From NCBI GenBank assembly GCA_027922465.2, contig BQMF02000034.1, positions 1,302,001 through 1,366,000 of the forward strand: a stretch of DNA of 64,000 nt, written 5' to 3'. This document shows positions 34,162 through 46,005 of the stretch, piece by piece. A program made the position numbers and the translations under genes. The notes beneath the pieces were generated by a model. It saw only the letters and a program-made list of their open reading frames with translations, made no database searches and had not been told where the DNA came from. Within the stretch, counting starts at the first letter, position 1, and every line of letters begins with the position of its first letter. Source of the stretch: Turritopsis dohrnii (taxonomy: Eukaryota; Cnidaria; Hydrozoa; Anthoathecata; Oceaniidae).

Positions 34162-35590
34162 TTACCTTCCATAGTTGTTCCCTTCGTTCATTGACGTTTG
34201 CCTCCACACCTTGTTAAATTCAAAGCTAAACTGCTTCGTTTCTGCACGACTGAGCTTCCATAAACCATCGTTCTTTTCCGTTCCTTTGTTTTGGTTTCGA
34301 TTGTTTGTGTTAGCAACGCCGATCATGCATTTGACAAAGTCGTAGTATAATCCAACCCCAAATAATATGGCTGCAGCCACACAAAGGTAAATGAAACCGT
34401 TACTGTTAAGTAAGTCATTCATTGTTATGAACCTCAGTGTCTCTACGCGTATGTTTCTACGATGTTGGTTCTTAGCATATGTAACGATCTCATTCCAATA
34501 ACGGATCAAGCAGACAAGAAAATCCTCTTTCTCTTTCCCATTTAGTAGGATGGTTATAGGGACTTCCACAGGCTTTATTGACACTATAGTTAATGGCATA
34601 TGAGAGGATTTATTATAAATCGCTTGTTGCTGCCAGGAGGCCATTTCACTATTCAAAACTGCTGCAAAAGCGGTTCCGTTTCTGACAGCTTCCAATACCT
34701 CCTCGACAGTCTTTCCAAGAACAACATCCTTGCTGAAGTTTTCCTTGACAACTTCTGCTTCAAAAGATTTGTCTAGGATTGCCAGGGATTTGTTATGGAT
34801 TGCAAATGCGGTATCGCTAGTCATTGCATTCGTGATAGTTCCAGTTAATATAGAAGCCATCACCAAACCAAATATCATCCATATTGACATCAACAATTTC
34901 GTAATTTTGGATTTGGGGATAAAGTCACCATAACCCACTGTAACGAGGGTGACGATCGACAGCCATAAACTGGCGGCCAGACCTTTCACAAAATAGGAGT
35001 ACTGCTTATCGTTGCTCATATACGAGAATAACCAATATATGACGGAAAAACACACTGTTGCAAAGAATAGAACAACAAAAAGTGGAACAAAATCAACAAA
35101 TCCTAAATATAGCTTGTACTCAATAGATATTTTGTAAGCTTGGACGATAACTGCGAGAGTTTCAATTTTATACAACTGCTTCGCTGTAAGATTCAATGCA
35201 GAGAATATTTTTAAATCGTGTAAATAAATTTGATAAAAGTAAGGTACCCAAACAACATGTGCCATACTGACATTTGCCAATAACTCCGATTTGTACTCAT
35301 GCTCATGGTGATGTAGCAGGTCAAGAAATTTATCCATCGTGTCTAACTCTAGTGTATTCAACAAAGCTGCTATAACGGGAGTGTTTGTCTGGACAATAAT
35401 ATTCAGCAAGTGTGAAAAGCGTTGGGATGATACCAACCAGCTGGCCATTTTCACGATGAATAAACGGCTTTGACGGCCAATAGATAACATTGAAATACGA
35501 CATATTCCCTGTCGATGTTGCATTTTGTAAGGAGGGTGAATTCATCATCAAGAACAATAATGCAGGTAAGATATAACAACTGCTTCCCAT
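34162..35590 (-). pseudogene. Frameshifted paralogue of the GluR0-like K+ channel
   Basis: Minus strand. The ATG at 35590-35588 opens a signal peptide (MGSSCYILPALLFLMM) and S1 start (FNVIYWPSKPFIHRENGQL) as far as YYCPDKHS...FVEY. The homologous sequence continues in another frame from LELDTMDKFLDLLH to the stop at 34164-34162. Alignment with the 25-kb gene puts the break at about 35350-35356 (one extra base or two missing). Downstream everything is intact: M1, the pore LVTVGYGDFIPK, M3 (ILTGTITNAM), S2 with NSEMASW, M4, and a longer polar tail of about 50 residues. The first 56 or so residues of the long minus-strand frame that begins near 35523 are out of frame and not part of the protein. 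With only one lesion and a conserved body, either a young pseudogene or an assembly error is possible. Confidence 0.75.
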
Positions 35591-36024
35591 TTTACCATTT
35601 ATATTCAACTTTTCTCACTTTAGCAGTAAATCTTTTTTCTCTCTTCAACGTTGAAGGAAGAACAAAATTGAATTACCTGAAGCGATTGTTAAATAATTTA
35701 TGAATGTAGTTAATTCTGCCTATCAGATTACATTCGTGTTTTCCACTTGTTTCAGTTGACAAGTTGTTGTCTTGGATACGAGTGAAACAAATCATTCAAT
35801 GTAAATCTAAAAAAAGTTGGGAACAAAATTGGCTATTACATATAACGTCCACGCAGTTTATTTTTGGGGTATTTTTTAATGTGAAGTTTCTGACAAGTTC
35901 ATAGTGAATTATTCATGAACTTTCCCAAAGCATATTGCGTTTAGGAAGCAACTCTTTTCTTCGTTTCGTTTATTTTCCTGTGATATTTACACCAAATAAA
36001 AGATAATGTTTTTTCTAAACCTTT
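35591..36024. other. Upstream region of the channel paralogue
   Basis: No gene or repeat recognised; the paralogue's promoter should lie here. Confidence 0.4.
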
Positions 36025-36146
36025 TCCCAGTGGGCAAAATCGTCAAAAAGTCACTGTAACGGAGATTACTTTTAATGAAATTGTGTATATATTTTCATAG
36101 AAATGGACTCCTTCGCAGAGAATTTGTAACAAATGTGCCGGCTGGG
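36025..36146 (-). mobile_element. Small CCCAG/TGGG-ended MITE
   Basis: The reverse complement of the element at 57298-57420. The ends are TCCCAGTGGGCAAAATCGTC and GTGCCGGCTGGG, 122 bp apart. No reliable target duplication. Confidence 0.68.
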
Positions 36147-36430
36147 CTGTTAATTAATAACATTTTAGAGGCATCGTTATTGTAAACATGCAGTTAAATA
36201 GATAATGATAGATTAACACTTGGATTGAAATTAATGGCTCGAGTGATACAAAATATATCAGCTTTCCTATGATGTAAGAATTGCAAATTGAAAACATGTC
36301 TGTCGACTGGAAAACGCATGTTCCTTCAGTTCAACAGCATTAAGCTTTAATGGTCAATTAACACATCTTATTTTAGGTGTTAAGACTATTAAAAAAGTGC
36401 ATGCTTTTATTGTTTATCAGTCAGACGACC

Positions 36431-36510
36431 AACCTCGAACCCAGGGTCTCTTGCCTTTTCGATATACGGATGGCGGCAAAGAAGACCCTGGCGAACGCTA
36501 CTAAATTAGC
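36431..36510 (+). repeat. Dispersed repeat GAACCCAGGGTCTC block
   Basis: About 75 bp identical, in reverse complement, to 40378-40445 (shared CCTCGAACCCAGGGTCTCTT, CGATATACGGATGGCGGC, AAGACCCTGGCGAACGCT). In complement it contains GGGTTCGAGGTTG, which resembles a pol III B box. This type of block is common in anthozoan DNA (from memory). Confidence 0.6.
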
Positions 36511-37713
36511 GAATTCTATTGGCTGAAAATATTACAACGACCGCAGGATTTTCGAGCAAAAAGAAGAAATCATCCGAGTTACTGCTGAGGAAGATAAGAA
36601 TTAGAGTCTGAAAATTTAATTATTCAAAATAACATTATTTTAGCTATCATTTCATTTCACAAAGCACTGGTGTATGGTAGCATTATGTATTTACAATGAG
36701 AAAGGCTAACAACAAAAAGTTCTTAAAATAATCAACAAGTGAACAAGATAAATTTTCATGCTCTTTTGACTGATAAAACAACGGAATAGTGATGAATTAT
36801 GGCAGTCTTTTTTAATATAGTTTCTAAGAACTTTAATTGTAGGCTCACACACATGTGCTAAAATTTAAGAGCATATTCAGAGATATGAGGATGAGCATCT
36901 TCAATCATTTCTGGGGAAAAAAAAAATTTTTTTTGACACGATTTTTGAATATTATCAACAATAAAACTACAGAAATCACAAATACATACAAATACATAGC
37001 TGAAACATTATTTGTTGATTGCAGATTGACCTATATTTCCATATTTAAATATCATAGAATCATGAAATTTATGTAGCTAATTTCCATTCACTCAGATTCC
37101 TTATTGCCCCCGCAGCGAGCGTAAGCGAGCGAGGAGGCATAGTAGTTTCACGAGATAGGCGAATGTCAGTTTCCGATTTTGTTCATCATCATCATCATCT
37201 TCATCCTCCAACTTTCGTGTTGACGTTACACGGTGGAATACAATTATTAGCTGACTTCGCTTTTTTCCGTTTCAAAGCATGGTGGGAGAGACAGAATGTT
37301 TTTTCGTATCTCTTTCCTAATTTATTATTGTATTATACTATGTTATTTAGGAAGATCGTATGCTAAAATTGCTTGGACATTTTTCGTGTTACTTTTGTGT
37401 TGTTTTAGTGAAGTGAACGACAAGGATTTTGAAGCACAGCTTGAAATCTGAAATTTTGCCAACCATACATTTTATTTTTGTATATATATGTTTTAGCTCT
37501 AAATATTTCATTCAATAAACTTTGTTCAACGCACTAATTTTTGGCAAAGATTTTAATTGGATTTCTGTGTATGCAAGAAAGCTATATTACAAATTGTCTT
37601 TCTTCGTGTTTTTCTATTTTAACTGTCCTCCTCGCGCCAAACCTAATCATACTAGTGTGTGATCATGATCAGTAAAAGCTTTTTACATTTTCTTGTTGTT
37701 TTTTTTATAAACA
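36511..37713. other. Intergenic with repeat fragments
   Basis: 37100-37430 includes GCAGCGAGCGTAAGCGAGCG, an ATC microsatellite and GTTATTTAGGAAGATCGTA, the last shared with 10918-11000. No gene is recognised. Confidence 0.4.
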
Positions 37714-38309
37714 TTGGCTACTTTTTGTTTTGAATCAAAGTTTAAAACGCAGATTTCTAATGGATTTTTTGCTTTGATTTTTTTTAAAAAAGTTTGTTTT
37801 TTTTCTTTTGGCTCTTACAGAATTTCTTTAACAAATCTTGTTTTGATTATAAAATACGTATCCATGGTTTCAGTTCACACATTTCTTTTGTTTGTAACAA
37901 ATACTTTCTGATATTACTTGTTAAGCCTTTATTACACTTTTTGAAAGGTATATTAGCATCAATAAAAAAAAAGTTATCCTAAAGAAAGTTTAACTCAATT
38001 ACAAAAGTGAAAAACCGTGAAGACCATCCGTCAAGGAGTTTTCAAATCTGATCTCCCATTTCGAAATGATCATGCTCACAATTCTTCTTGTTTTTATTGT
38101 GTTTAGTTTATACAATGTTAACAAAAGTTTAAATGTATATATTTGTTTCTGTGTAAAGATTTGCAAAAACATTCATCTGAATTTTTTTGAGTTTTCGGAC
38201 AAAAATTTGTTTTTGTTTCCGTTGTATAGCTTGCAATGTATAGCTTGCTGTGTGTACACATTGGAATGCTTGAGCACGGGGGCATTTTTTAGCTAAAGCT
38301 ACATGCTAG
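37714..38309 (+). repeat. Dispersed family 3, copy without insertions
   Basis: About 600 bp that reappears in reverse complement at 41784-43830, where two TIR elements interrupt it, and in part at 45330-45440. The right end has a small hairpin TAGCT-AA-AGCTA followed by CATG and CTAG then T, so a Helitron-like terminus is possible. The left limit is approximate. Confidence 0.6.
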
Positions 38310-38641
38310 TTAGAATTTAGTGGCTTCAGTTGATGAATATAAATCACAACGTTTCTAAAGCAAAATTGTTCAATATGTGGGTCTAAACAAAGCGTTGCAA
38401 TCCAGAAATGGAATCAAAAACTAAAACAAGCATGTGCACATACATAGAATGAAAATGTAATCTAATTTTTACTTTACGGTATATGACAATTTGTAGAATT
38501 TTCATAACAAGGTATACATTGACTTAAGAATTCTATATCTTAAGCTGTATATCGTTTAGCAAAATACATAACAGGATAAAGGTAAACTTTACACTTAACA
38601 ACAATATAGCGTTTCCTCAAAACTAAACCATCTGCCATTAT
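38310..38641. other. Intergenic, nothing recognised
   Basis: No gene or repeat recognised. Confidence 0.4.
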
Positions 38642-38688
38642 GGATTCAAGATCCCATGTCATGACTCATGACATGGGATCTTGAATCC
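38642..38688. repeat. Perfect 23-bp palindrome with 1-nt centre
   Basis: GGATTCAAGATCCCATGTC-ATGA and its exact complement are separated by one C. No copy is seen elsewhere in the window. Confidence 0.85.
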
Positions 38689-38921
38689 TGACTTAAAACT
38701 ATATACGTCATGTGGTTATAAAAATCCTGCAAAGTGTCATGTATTAAGTACCTTCAGAGAGAGAAGAATGGGCTGACAAGAATGACTGGGACGATTTAAG
38801 GGTAGATAATTTAAAAAACAATTTCCCTGAAATTTGAAATATCGGTATTCATACAGAATACCATCCTGTTTTCGATCATATAGTAACCTTGAAACTAACA
38901 CAACAAATTTCACTCAACATA

Positions 38922-39446
38922 TGTGACGTTCCAGGGGATTTTGATAACAAATGATAAAACGTTTTTCAAAAAACGTAAAAACAATAAAACGTTAGAAAAC
39001 GTTTCAAGAATTCGAAAGAGAAAACGTTTAAACATTTCTTAAACGTTTTATTGTTTTAAAACTTGAATTTTTTATTTTCAGGTTGCTCCACAGTAAACAT
39101 AAAGTTAAGAAAGTTCAAAAAGAACCTAAAAAACGATATTTAATTCTCAATATTTTGAGCGGGTTGAGTAATTGAGAATGCTTTTTGTAAACAAAACTTA
39201 AAAATCATTTTCATCTTTTTTATGTAAAAACGTTTATTCGAAAAACGTTTAAACGTTTTTTCAAAAACAAAAAAAAAAAGTTTTTTATGAAAAAGAAAAA
39301 ACGTTTAAGAAAACGTTTACAATGTTGCGCACATGACAAGAAAACGTTTTTTCGTTACTGAAAAAACGTTTTTCAACAACGTGTAAAACGTTTAAACGTT
39401 ATAAAACGTTTTATCATTTGTCATCAAAATCCCCTGGAACGTCACA
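38922..39446. mobile_element. TA-flanked MITE filled with AAACGTTT motifs
   Basis: The inverted ends TGTGACGTTCCAGGGGATTT and complement are flanked by TA (38920-38921, 39447-39448), 525 bp. The subterminal order (TGTGACG, GGATTTTGATAACAAATGATA) parallels the family at 4754 and 22192, but the interior is made of AAACGTTT, AAAACGTTTAAAC and similar palindromes. Confidence 0.82.
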
Positions 39447-39448
39447 TA

Positions 39449-40377
39449 TGTTAAAATCTGGTTAGAATCCTGACAGGATCCTACACAAGCTCCTACAAGA
39501 ACTCATAATAAAAATAATTCTTTTTCAGTATATATAATAAAGGTAGTGAACATAATACAACAAACATAATTTTTAAGTATACTAATAAGTATATGTTAAC
39601 ACTTGAGAAAGATTTCATAGGTTAAAGAAGAGTGAACATTTTATAAGTTGTGTTTTTCTGTCTTCATTTGTGACAGACGTATACTCAATAATACTTAGGA
39701 CACTGACAAGAAAAAGTTATAGAGCTTTTTGGAAATAGACATACATCTACTAACCAGTGAACTTAGCAAATTTTGATATAAATAGCAATGTTGAATCATT
39801 TATTATATTTGAATAAGTTCTTCATCCCTACATTCTTTAATGAGAATCTTCTCTCACCACTGCACTGTTGTTGTTTATGTATTATCTTCATAGTTCGTTT
39901 TTACTTTTTGTGTGCCTTTATAGGTTATTTATATTTTCTTTTGTGGAAGATTGAATCTCAATACACTCAAGTTTTAATTTTCTGTTCATTTTTTTTACTT
40001 TTGTCCACTCTATACATGTTTTCTCTGTGTCTCTAAAATAGACACCACACAAAATCCACACTCACACAACACCATACAAATTTTGCAATCTCCCTTTTAT
40101 CATTCAAGGTTTTCGAATGTAATAAGCTTGATAAGGAATAAAATCTTTATCAAATCAGAAACACAGCTTTCCAGAATGCTGTTGAAGTCTTGGAAGTATA
40201 TGTAAACAACTTTAAAGTTTTGCAGAAATGAGCTCGAGTGAACTCGACGAATTATATTTGGTCTCTATATTGGATGTAATGTGACTATATAAAAAACTGA
40301 ATGCACAAGACAAAATTTCTTCGGGCCACCTCTCATAAAAATTACACAGATTTTGTGTAATTTTCATGTCACGTGAC
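39449..40377. other. Intergenic, nothing recognised
   Basis: AT-rich, no gene recognised; the hydrophobic open frame at 39788-40036 has no motif or homologue here and is considered chance. Confidence 0.4.
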
Positions 40378-40445
40378 CAGCGTTCGCCAGGGTCTTCTTT
40401 GCCGCCATCCGTATATCGAAAAGGCAAGAGACCCTGGGTTCGAGG
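40378..40445 (-). repeat. Dispersed repeat GAACCCAGGGTCTC block, inverted copy
   Basis: Reverse complement of 36431-36510, about 3.9 kb away, with very high identity. Confidence 0.6.
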
Positions 40446-40513
40446 TTGTCAGACGACGGTTTTTAAAACTCAGTAAAAAAAAGCAGAAATGACAGCTCTC
40501 AAGTTATTTGTTA

Positions 40514-41482
40514 TTGACTTTAGGACACCGTGGTGGAGTAAAGTATTTAAAATACCCGTGGTTTCTCATACTCCTCCTCCTCCTACTACTCCAAGTTATG
40601 AACGTTTTTGTGCAGCGTTTGCATGACTTCGTTGTCGAATTCGCAAATTTGGTCAAATTCGGACTTCCAGTAGGCCAATTTTCTTGAAATTTTGCACGGG
40701 TCACAATTGAAAGGTGCTGATTTTGAATTTGACAATGATTTTGCCAGGTTTGACTAAAATTGGGCAATTTAGGCCAAATTTGGACCAAATTTTGAAAGTT
40801 CTTCAATTTTCATGAAATTTTGCACGGGTCACAATTGAGAAAGATGCTGATTTTGAATTTGACAATGATTTTGCCAGGTTTGACTAAAATTGGGCAATTT
40901 AGGCCAAATTTGGACCAAATTTCGAAAGTTCTTCAATTTTCATGAAATTTTGCACGGGTCACAATTGAAAGGTGCTGATTTCGAATTTGACAATGATTTT
41001 GGTCAGATTTGCCTAAAGTTGGGCCAAATTTGGGCCAAATTTCGAAAGTTATTCAATTTTCATGAATTTTTGCACAGAGCACAATTGAAGTGTGCTGATT
41101 TCGAAATTGACTATTATTTCGCCAGGTTTGACTAAAATTTGACAATTTGGGCCAAATTTGGACAAAATTTAGAAAATTCTTCAAATTTTACCAAATTTTG
41201 CGCAGATCACATTTGAATGGTTCTGATTTGAAATTTGACAGTCATTTTGTCTGATTTGACCAAGAATGGACAATCTGGGCCAAATTTGTAGCGAATTTCG
41301 AAAGTTCTTTAATGTTCATGAAAATTTGTACAAAGCACAAATGGAAGATGTTGATTTTGAATTTGCCAGTCATTTTGTTACATTTGACCGTAATTTGGTA
41401 ATTCAGCAAGTTTGTATTTTTGAAACCAGATATGTATCGTTGTGTTATGTCCTGAAGTCTTCAAGCCAAGCGGCTTCTTGTT
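40514..41482 (+). mobile_element. Composite 129-bp-repeat element, copy 3
   Basis: It has the same left block (TTGACTTTAGGACACC, AAATACCCGTGGTTTCTC) and right block (GTCTTCAAGCCAAGCGGCTT then CTTGTT) as copies 1 and 2, with about six internal units. It is shorter because it has fewer units. Confidence 0.72.
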
Positions 41483-41783
41483 GTTTAAATTAATTTAGAA
41501 AGCACTTTTATATTTATGTTTCAATGATGTTCTTTTGTTAAATTGTGTTAGCTAACCAATAAAGCTTAACGCTCTGTTGATCCGAAGGAAGTTCTTATAT
41601 CATTGGAAAGCTGGCTAAATTTCCTATCCAACGGTGTAGAAATCATTATCATAATCCAGTTATTTCAGTTTTAAATCCAATTTAAATTTTGCGTAAAAGC
41701 TGAAATACATTATACATTTAATGGATCAGTTTAAATTGTTTGAAATAAAAGAAAACGTGATACGTATAGCGAATTAAATAAAA
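41483..41783. other. Spacer with a short shared repeat
   Basis: 41690-41760 (GAAATACATTATACATTTAA, TGGATCAGTTTAAATTG) resembles 16300-16370, next to Helitron array 1, and both are followed by an ATTTAATTCGCTATAC-type sequence on one strand. An older repeat at both places is likely. Confidence 0.45.
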
Positions 41784-42328
41784 CTAGCATGTAGCTTTAG
41801 CTAAAAAATGCCCCCGCATTCAAGCATTTCAATTTGTATGCAGAGTAAGCTATACATTGCAAGCTATACAACGGAAATAAAAATAAGTTTTGTTCGAAAA
41901 CAAATGTTTTGGTTTATTGTAGGCCTGGTAAGTCGCATACTTATATGCTTAAACATTTCAACAAAGCCAGTTTTTTAGGAAGCCTCAAAGCTACTCAGCA
42001 CTCACTCAAAATCGTTTTAGAACTGTCTCACATTATGATCACGAGACGAGTAGCATTTAACATTTCATTTGTAAAATTTAAGGCATCGAAACAGGCATAC
42101 AATAACACCCTTCATTCAAAGAGTTGACATGATGGCATCAATTGAACTTCAGGACAAACTCGATAATTGAAAAACTATTTAATCGGCCAACGGTCATTTA
42201 AAGAACAAGCAATGTTTTATGACGTCATTTCTATTGTTTTGAAAGAACAAGGGTGAAGGGAGATCAAAAAATTAAGATGGATGATTTTGTAAAACTTCTC
42301 ACAGTAGCAAATCTATACATTTTAACTA

Positions 42329-42772
42329 CCGTATTTCCTCTAATAAACGCCGCGGCGTTTATTACAAATTCAAGGTTCTGGATGCGGCGTTTAATAGAGG
42401 GAGGCGTTCATTAGAGGGCGGCGTTTATTACAAAATGAAAAATTGGGCAGAAGCAAACTTAAACAATAATGTTTCCTTATCTTTAAAAAGGTTACGAAAG
42501 GTTTTGTGAAAATGTTTTACACAAAAGATATGTTCACGAAAATGTCAAAGAAGAGCAATAACACTGTCGCCGTTCTCTTGTATGAGATGAAAACTTTTTT
42601 ATTATTGTTGTTTTACCTGTTTTCTAATAAACGCCGCTTTTCAAGATGCGGCATTTAATAGAGGGAGGCGTTTATTAGAGGGCGGCGTTTACTACAAACG
42701 TTCGGCCATAAGTGCGGCGTTTAATAGAGGGCGGCGTTTATCAGAGGGCGGCGTTTATTAGAGGAAATACGG
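42329..42772. mobile_element. TA-flanked element, AAACGCC-rich
   Basis: Ends CCGTATTTCCTCTAATAAACG and complement, with TA at 42327-42328 and 42773-42774. The interior repeats GGCGGCGTTTATTAGAGG. The related copy at 37.7-38.3 kb approximates the empty site. Confidence 0.82.
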
Positions 42773-43209
42773 TATTGATAACATTGTATAAACACAATAA
42801 AAACAAGAAGAATTGTGAGAATGATCATTTTGAAATGGGAGATCAGATTTGAAAACTCATTGACAGATGGTCTTCACGGTTTTTTGCTTACATTAGAATT
42901 TAGTTAAACTTTCTTTAGGATAACTTTTCCAACTACAAGAACAATTAATTGTTCATATGAAACAATAGTTAAAAAGTTTTACAATACAACAAATAGTTTA
43001 ATAAGTAGTGTAACCATCGGCATAGTGTAGCAGTGGCGGTGTTTCAAAACCAACTTGGAATATGCAAACCAAATAGATCTAAACTTAAACAGATGAAAAT
43101 CTGCTCAAAACTTTGTTACTTTTTGTTATCTCTTAGGCCTAAGTCACACTGATGCTAATATACCTTTCAAAAAGTGTAAATAAGGCTTAACAAGTAATAT
43201 CAGAAAGTA

Positions 43210-43684
43210 CCGTATTTCCTCTATTAAGCGCCCGGGCGCTTATAAAATTTTTTCGAAAATTAGGAGGGCGCTTATTGGAGGGGGGCGCTTAAAAGAGGGG
43301 GGCGCTTATAAAATTATTTCAAAAAACCCCTACAAAAAATTGTGAGAGGTGTTAAAAATAAATACTTATTTCCACTTTTATTATTTTCTATAAAAACTAT
43401 GTACAGAAAACAGAAGAAATAACAGGTATGGTTCATGTAATGTTTTCCAACTCTATATCTATGTGGTCATCTTCTTCTTAATCGGAGTCTATTAGAATGT
43501 TTGGATCATCTTCCATGTCTCGTTGAAAAGATCTACAAGCAGTTGGCTGACTGTTTTGGCTAGTTTCTTATAAGCGCCCGGGCGCTTATTAGAGGGGGCG
43601 CTTATAAAATTATTTTTGGATTAACAGGGGCGCTTATTAGAGGGGGCGCTTAAAAGAGGGGGGCGCTAAAAAGAGGAAATACGG
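43210..43684. mobile_element. TA-flanked element, AAGCGCC-rich
   Basis: Ends CCGTATTTCCTCTATTAAGCG and complement (with drift), TA at 43208-43209 and 43685-43686. The empty site exists at about 37896-37910 (complement reads CAGAAAGTATTTGTTACAAA). The interior repeats GGGCGCTTATTAGAGGGG. The minus strand of 43440-43545 reads RDMEDDPNILIDSD, a stop, EEDDHIDIELENIT and a stop, an acidic tail that could be the end of a pogo-like transposase (weak inference). Confidence 0.82.
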
Positions 43685-43830
43685 TATTTGCAACAAACAA
43701 AATAAATGTGAGAACTGAAACCATGGAAACGTATTTTATAATCAAATACGTATTTTATAATCAAAACAAGAGGTCATGAGGCCTGAAGGTCAGCGCTTTC
43801 AGCAAAGTTGAAAAATGTTGGGGTGCAAAA

Positions 43831-45189
43831 CAAAATCAAAAACATTTTTGCTCTAGGAAGGTCAAAATAGCAATTTCTGAGTGATAACTAGTGACAGCGA
43901 TTAATGGACAGTATACTTCACAAAATTTCATGCAAACTTTGATTCTCTTAATCATAAAGAGTTCAAAAACAAACTTCTCTCTGCACAGATGAATTCCAAA
44001 CAGGAATGACTGTATATTAAAAATAAGTGACAATATTAAAAAAAACTGACAAAACAAATACATAATGTTAAAAGAGGTTGAATTTTTTCGCAAATGCATT
44101 TGTTTCAATGTCGATTTCTTTCCTTATTGACACGTCAGCTTTTTGGTATGATTTTGTGATGTTGTCATGTAATAGTTTTTTTGTAATCATCGCTTTTCAC
44201 TTTGTAGATGTTGTTGTATTTATCGGCAAATACAAACATATTCTTTGATGATTTAATCCTGCTTACATTGACATTCAGATTCAGTAAGAATTTGTTGGGG
44301 TGTTCACGGAACTTTGTTTCTAATCATTTCGTACAAAACCCACAAGTAGTTCACGTTGTGGTGGTGTAACACATGCTTTGAAACCAAATGTTTCTCTGGC
44401 GTCGTCATTGTTGTCAACATCATCTCGTTCTGTTTTTCGCAAAGATATGCTTTCCATCTGGTTCGTTTAATAAAGCTTAGACAATACAAATACAAATATA
44501 TATGTTTTCGTCTTTCTTCATTGAAAATAAAAATAAAAGGAAAACAACTGCCGATTATTTATAAGATTAAGAACATAAAATTGCTATCCATCCATGCAGA
44601 GACACAGTAAAAACTAATAGACGACACAAAAACTAAACAGCAAAATTAGAAAAATAATGATAAATGATAAGACTATATAAGTGAAGAGGATAAATGATTC
44701 CATAGGGAATTTGTTCGAATGAAAAGACAACATGTAAATATGTGGGGGTGTGTGCTTTGATTGATAAATGCATTACAATAAACACAGAATATCATTAAGT
44801 CAATTTTCAGTAGGGCACAATATGATAGGGTATGCAATGTATAACATAATACATCATATAGAGACCCTTCTTGCTTGTGGAGGTAGCAGAGCTCTCACAT
44901 CTCGATAAAGGTCTGTGACCAGTATAATAACACAAAACACCAAATCAGCGATAGCTACCAAGAAAAATCAGAAGTATACAATCACAGGATCATTTATAAT
45001 ACTAAGATCATTCATAACAAAGAATTCGTTTGCTTCAGATATTATTGAAAACACAAACTCCACTAACTAAGCAATTTCACGTGAATCTTCTGAAGGCCGT
45101 GAAGCCCCGCACTCACCTTAATAAAATAGTTGTAATTAACAATTAATAAACACTTCTTAATTAAGCCATGATCAACATATAGCCTCTAT
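43831..45189. other. Intergenic, nothing recognised
   Basis: No convincing gene; the hydrophobic frame at 43836-44108 (minus) shows no motif. Confidence 0.4.
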
Positions 45190-45440
45190 TCCAGCCTTAA
45201 AACTAAGGGTTGTGTTTTTAGTGGTATCAGCCTACAACTGGGGACAAAAATTTATGGACGGACAGATGGACGGACGGACGGACGAACACGAATGCTAATG
45301 AAAGATCAGCTGCTCCCGCGCTGACCAATTAAATTCTGTAAGAGCCAAAAGAAAAAAAAAACTTTTTAAAAAAAATCTATTAGAAATCTCTGTTTCAAAC
45401 TTTGATTCAAAACTAAAACAAGAGGCCTTAGGCCTTAAGG
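45190..45440 (-). repeat. Dispersed repeat with (GGAC)n core, plus family-3 piece
   Basis: 45190-45360 is the complement of 2981-3200, including the tetranucleotide array (45255-45285). 45330-45440 matches the start of family 3 (37714-37830), including AACAAGAGGCCTTAGGCC and GGTCAGCGCG. Confidence 0.6.
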
Positions 45441-45719
45441 TCAGCGCGAACTGTATGCTCAAAAATCTAAAGATCATAATGACTTTACAAACGAAATGAC
45501 CAGCATTCCAAAATAGTTTGATTAGTATCTGGGTACGCCCGTATTCGGTTGGTGAACATGCTAATTGAAAATGTAAATCCATTCGCCCAAAACAGATATA
45601 TTAAAAACCTCCCGTGATAAAAAGGGGTCCAGACATTGCGTACAGATTACTACCTCTGACTTAACATCCTATCTACATATGTCTCATCGAGACCAAAAAC
45701 GCAAAGTTCTATCTACACT

Positions 45720-45990
45720 ATGTATATAGCTATGTAACGAGTCGGAAGCACTGACGCAGCTATTTTTATTCATTCAGTCCGCCAGCCCACAACCAAAACC
45801 AAAATTCTAAAAAAAAGCATACCATCAAAAATTTATTTTTAAGGCCAGACAACGGATCTTTTGATGTGTGTCCCAAATCATTTTAAATAAATTATTCAAT
45901 TTCCCAACGAATCGTTTGTTTGAATTTGGATCGGATTAAATAATTAAATAAATTTGAAGATATATTTCTTAAATGCTGTGGATGCATATG
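45720..45990 (+). repeat. Ancient diverged repeat, copy 1
   Basis: TTCTAAAAAAAAGCATACC, ATCAAAAATTTATTTTTAAGG, CCAGACAACGGATC and a following AAATAAATTATTC-type sequence are shared in order with 47400-47770 and 54330-54760, at perhaps 60-75% identity by eye. Confidence 0.5.
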
Positions 45991-46005
45991 TAAACACTTT
46001 CAAAA

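Larger units (their letters stand above)
41784..43830 (-). repeat. Dispersed family 3, copy with two TIR insertions
   Basis: Minus-strand copy of 37714-38309. The ancestral sequence is split by the elements at 42329-42772 and 43210-43684. Ends as in the plus copy: A then CTAG at 41784-41787 on the plus strand. Confidence 0.6.

Noticed and set aside
35357..35523. N-terminal residues of the long minus-strand frame starting near 35523
   Set aside because: They overlap, out of frame, the true signal peptide and S1 start that align with the paralogue at 25 kb.
40504..40806. Open frames such as NLVQIWPKLPNFSQTWQNH, also at 10624-10911 and 40890-41135
   Set aside because: They come from the 129-bp tandem unit, appear on both strands, and have no start or domain evidence.
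43836..44108. Hydrophobic minus-strand frame as a small membrane protein; likewise 39788-40036 and 37714-37911 on the plus strand
   Set aside because: They are poly-T-rich AT sequence or lie in dispersed repeats, with no motif, homologue or splice context.
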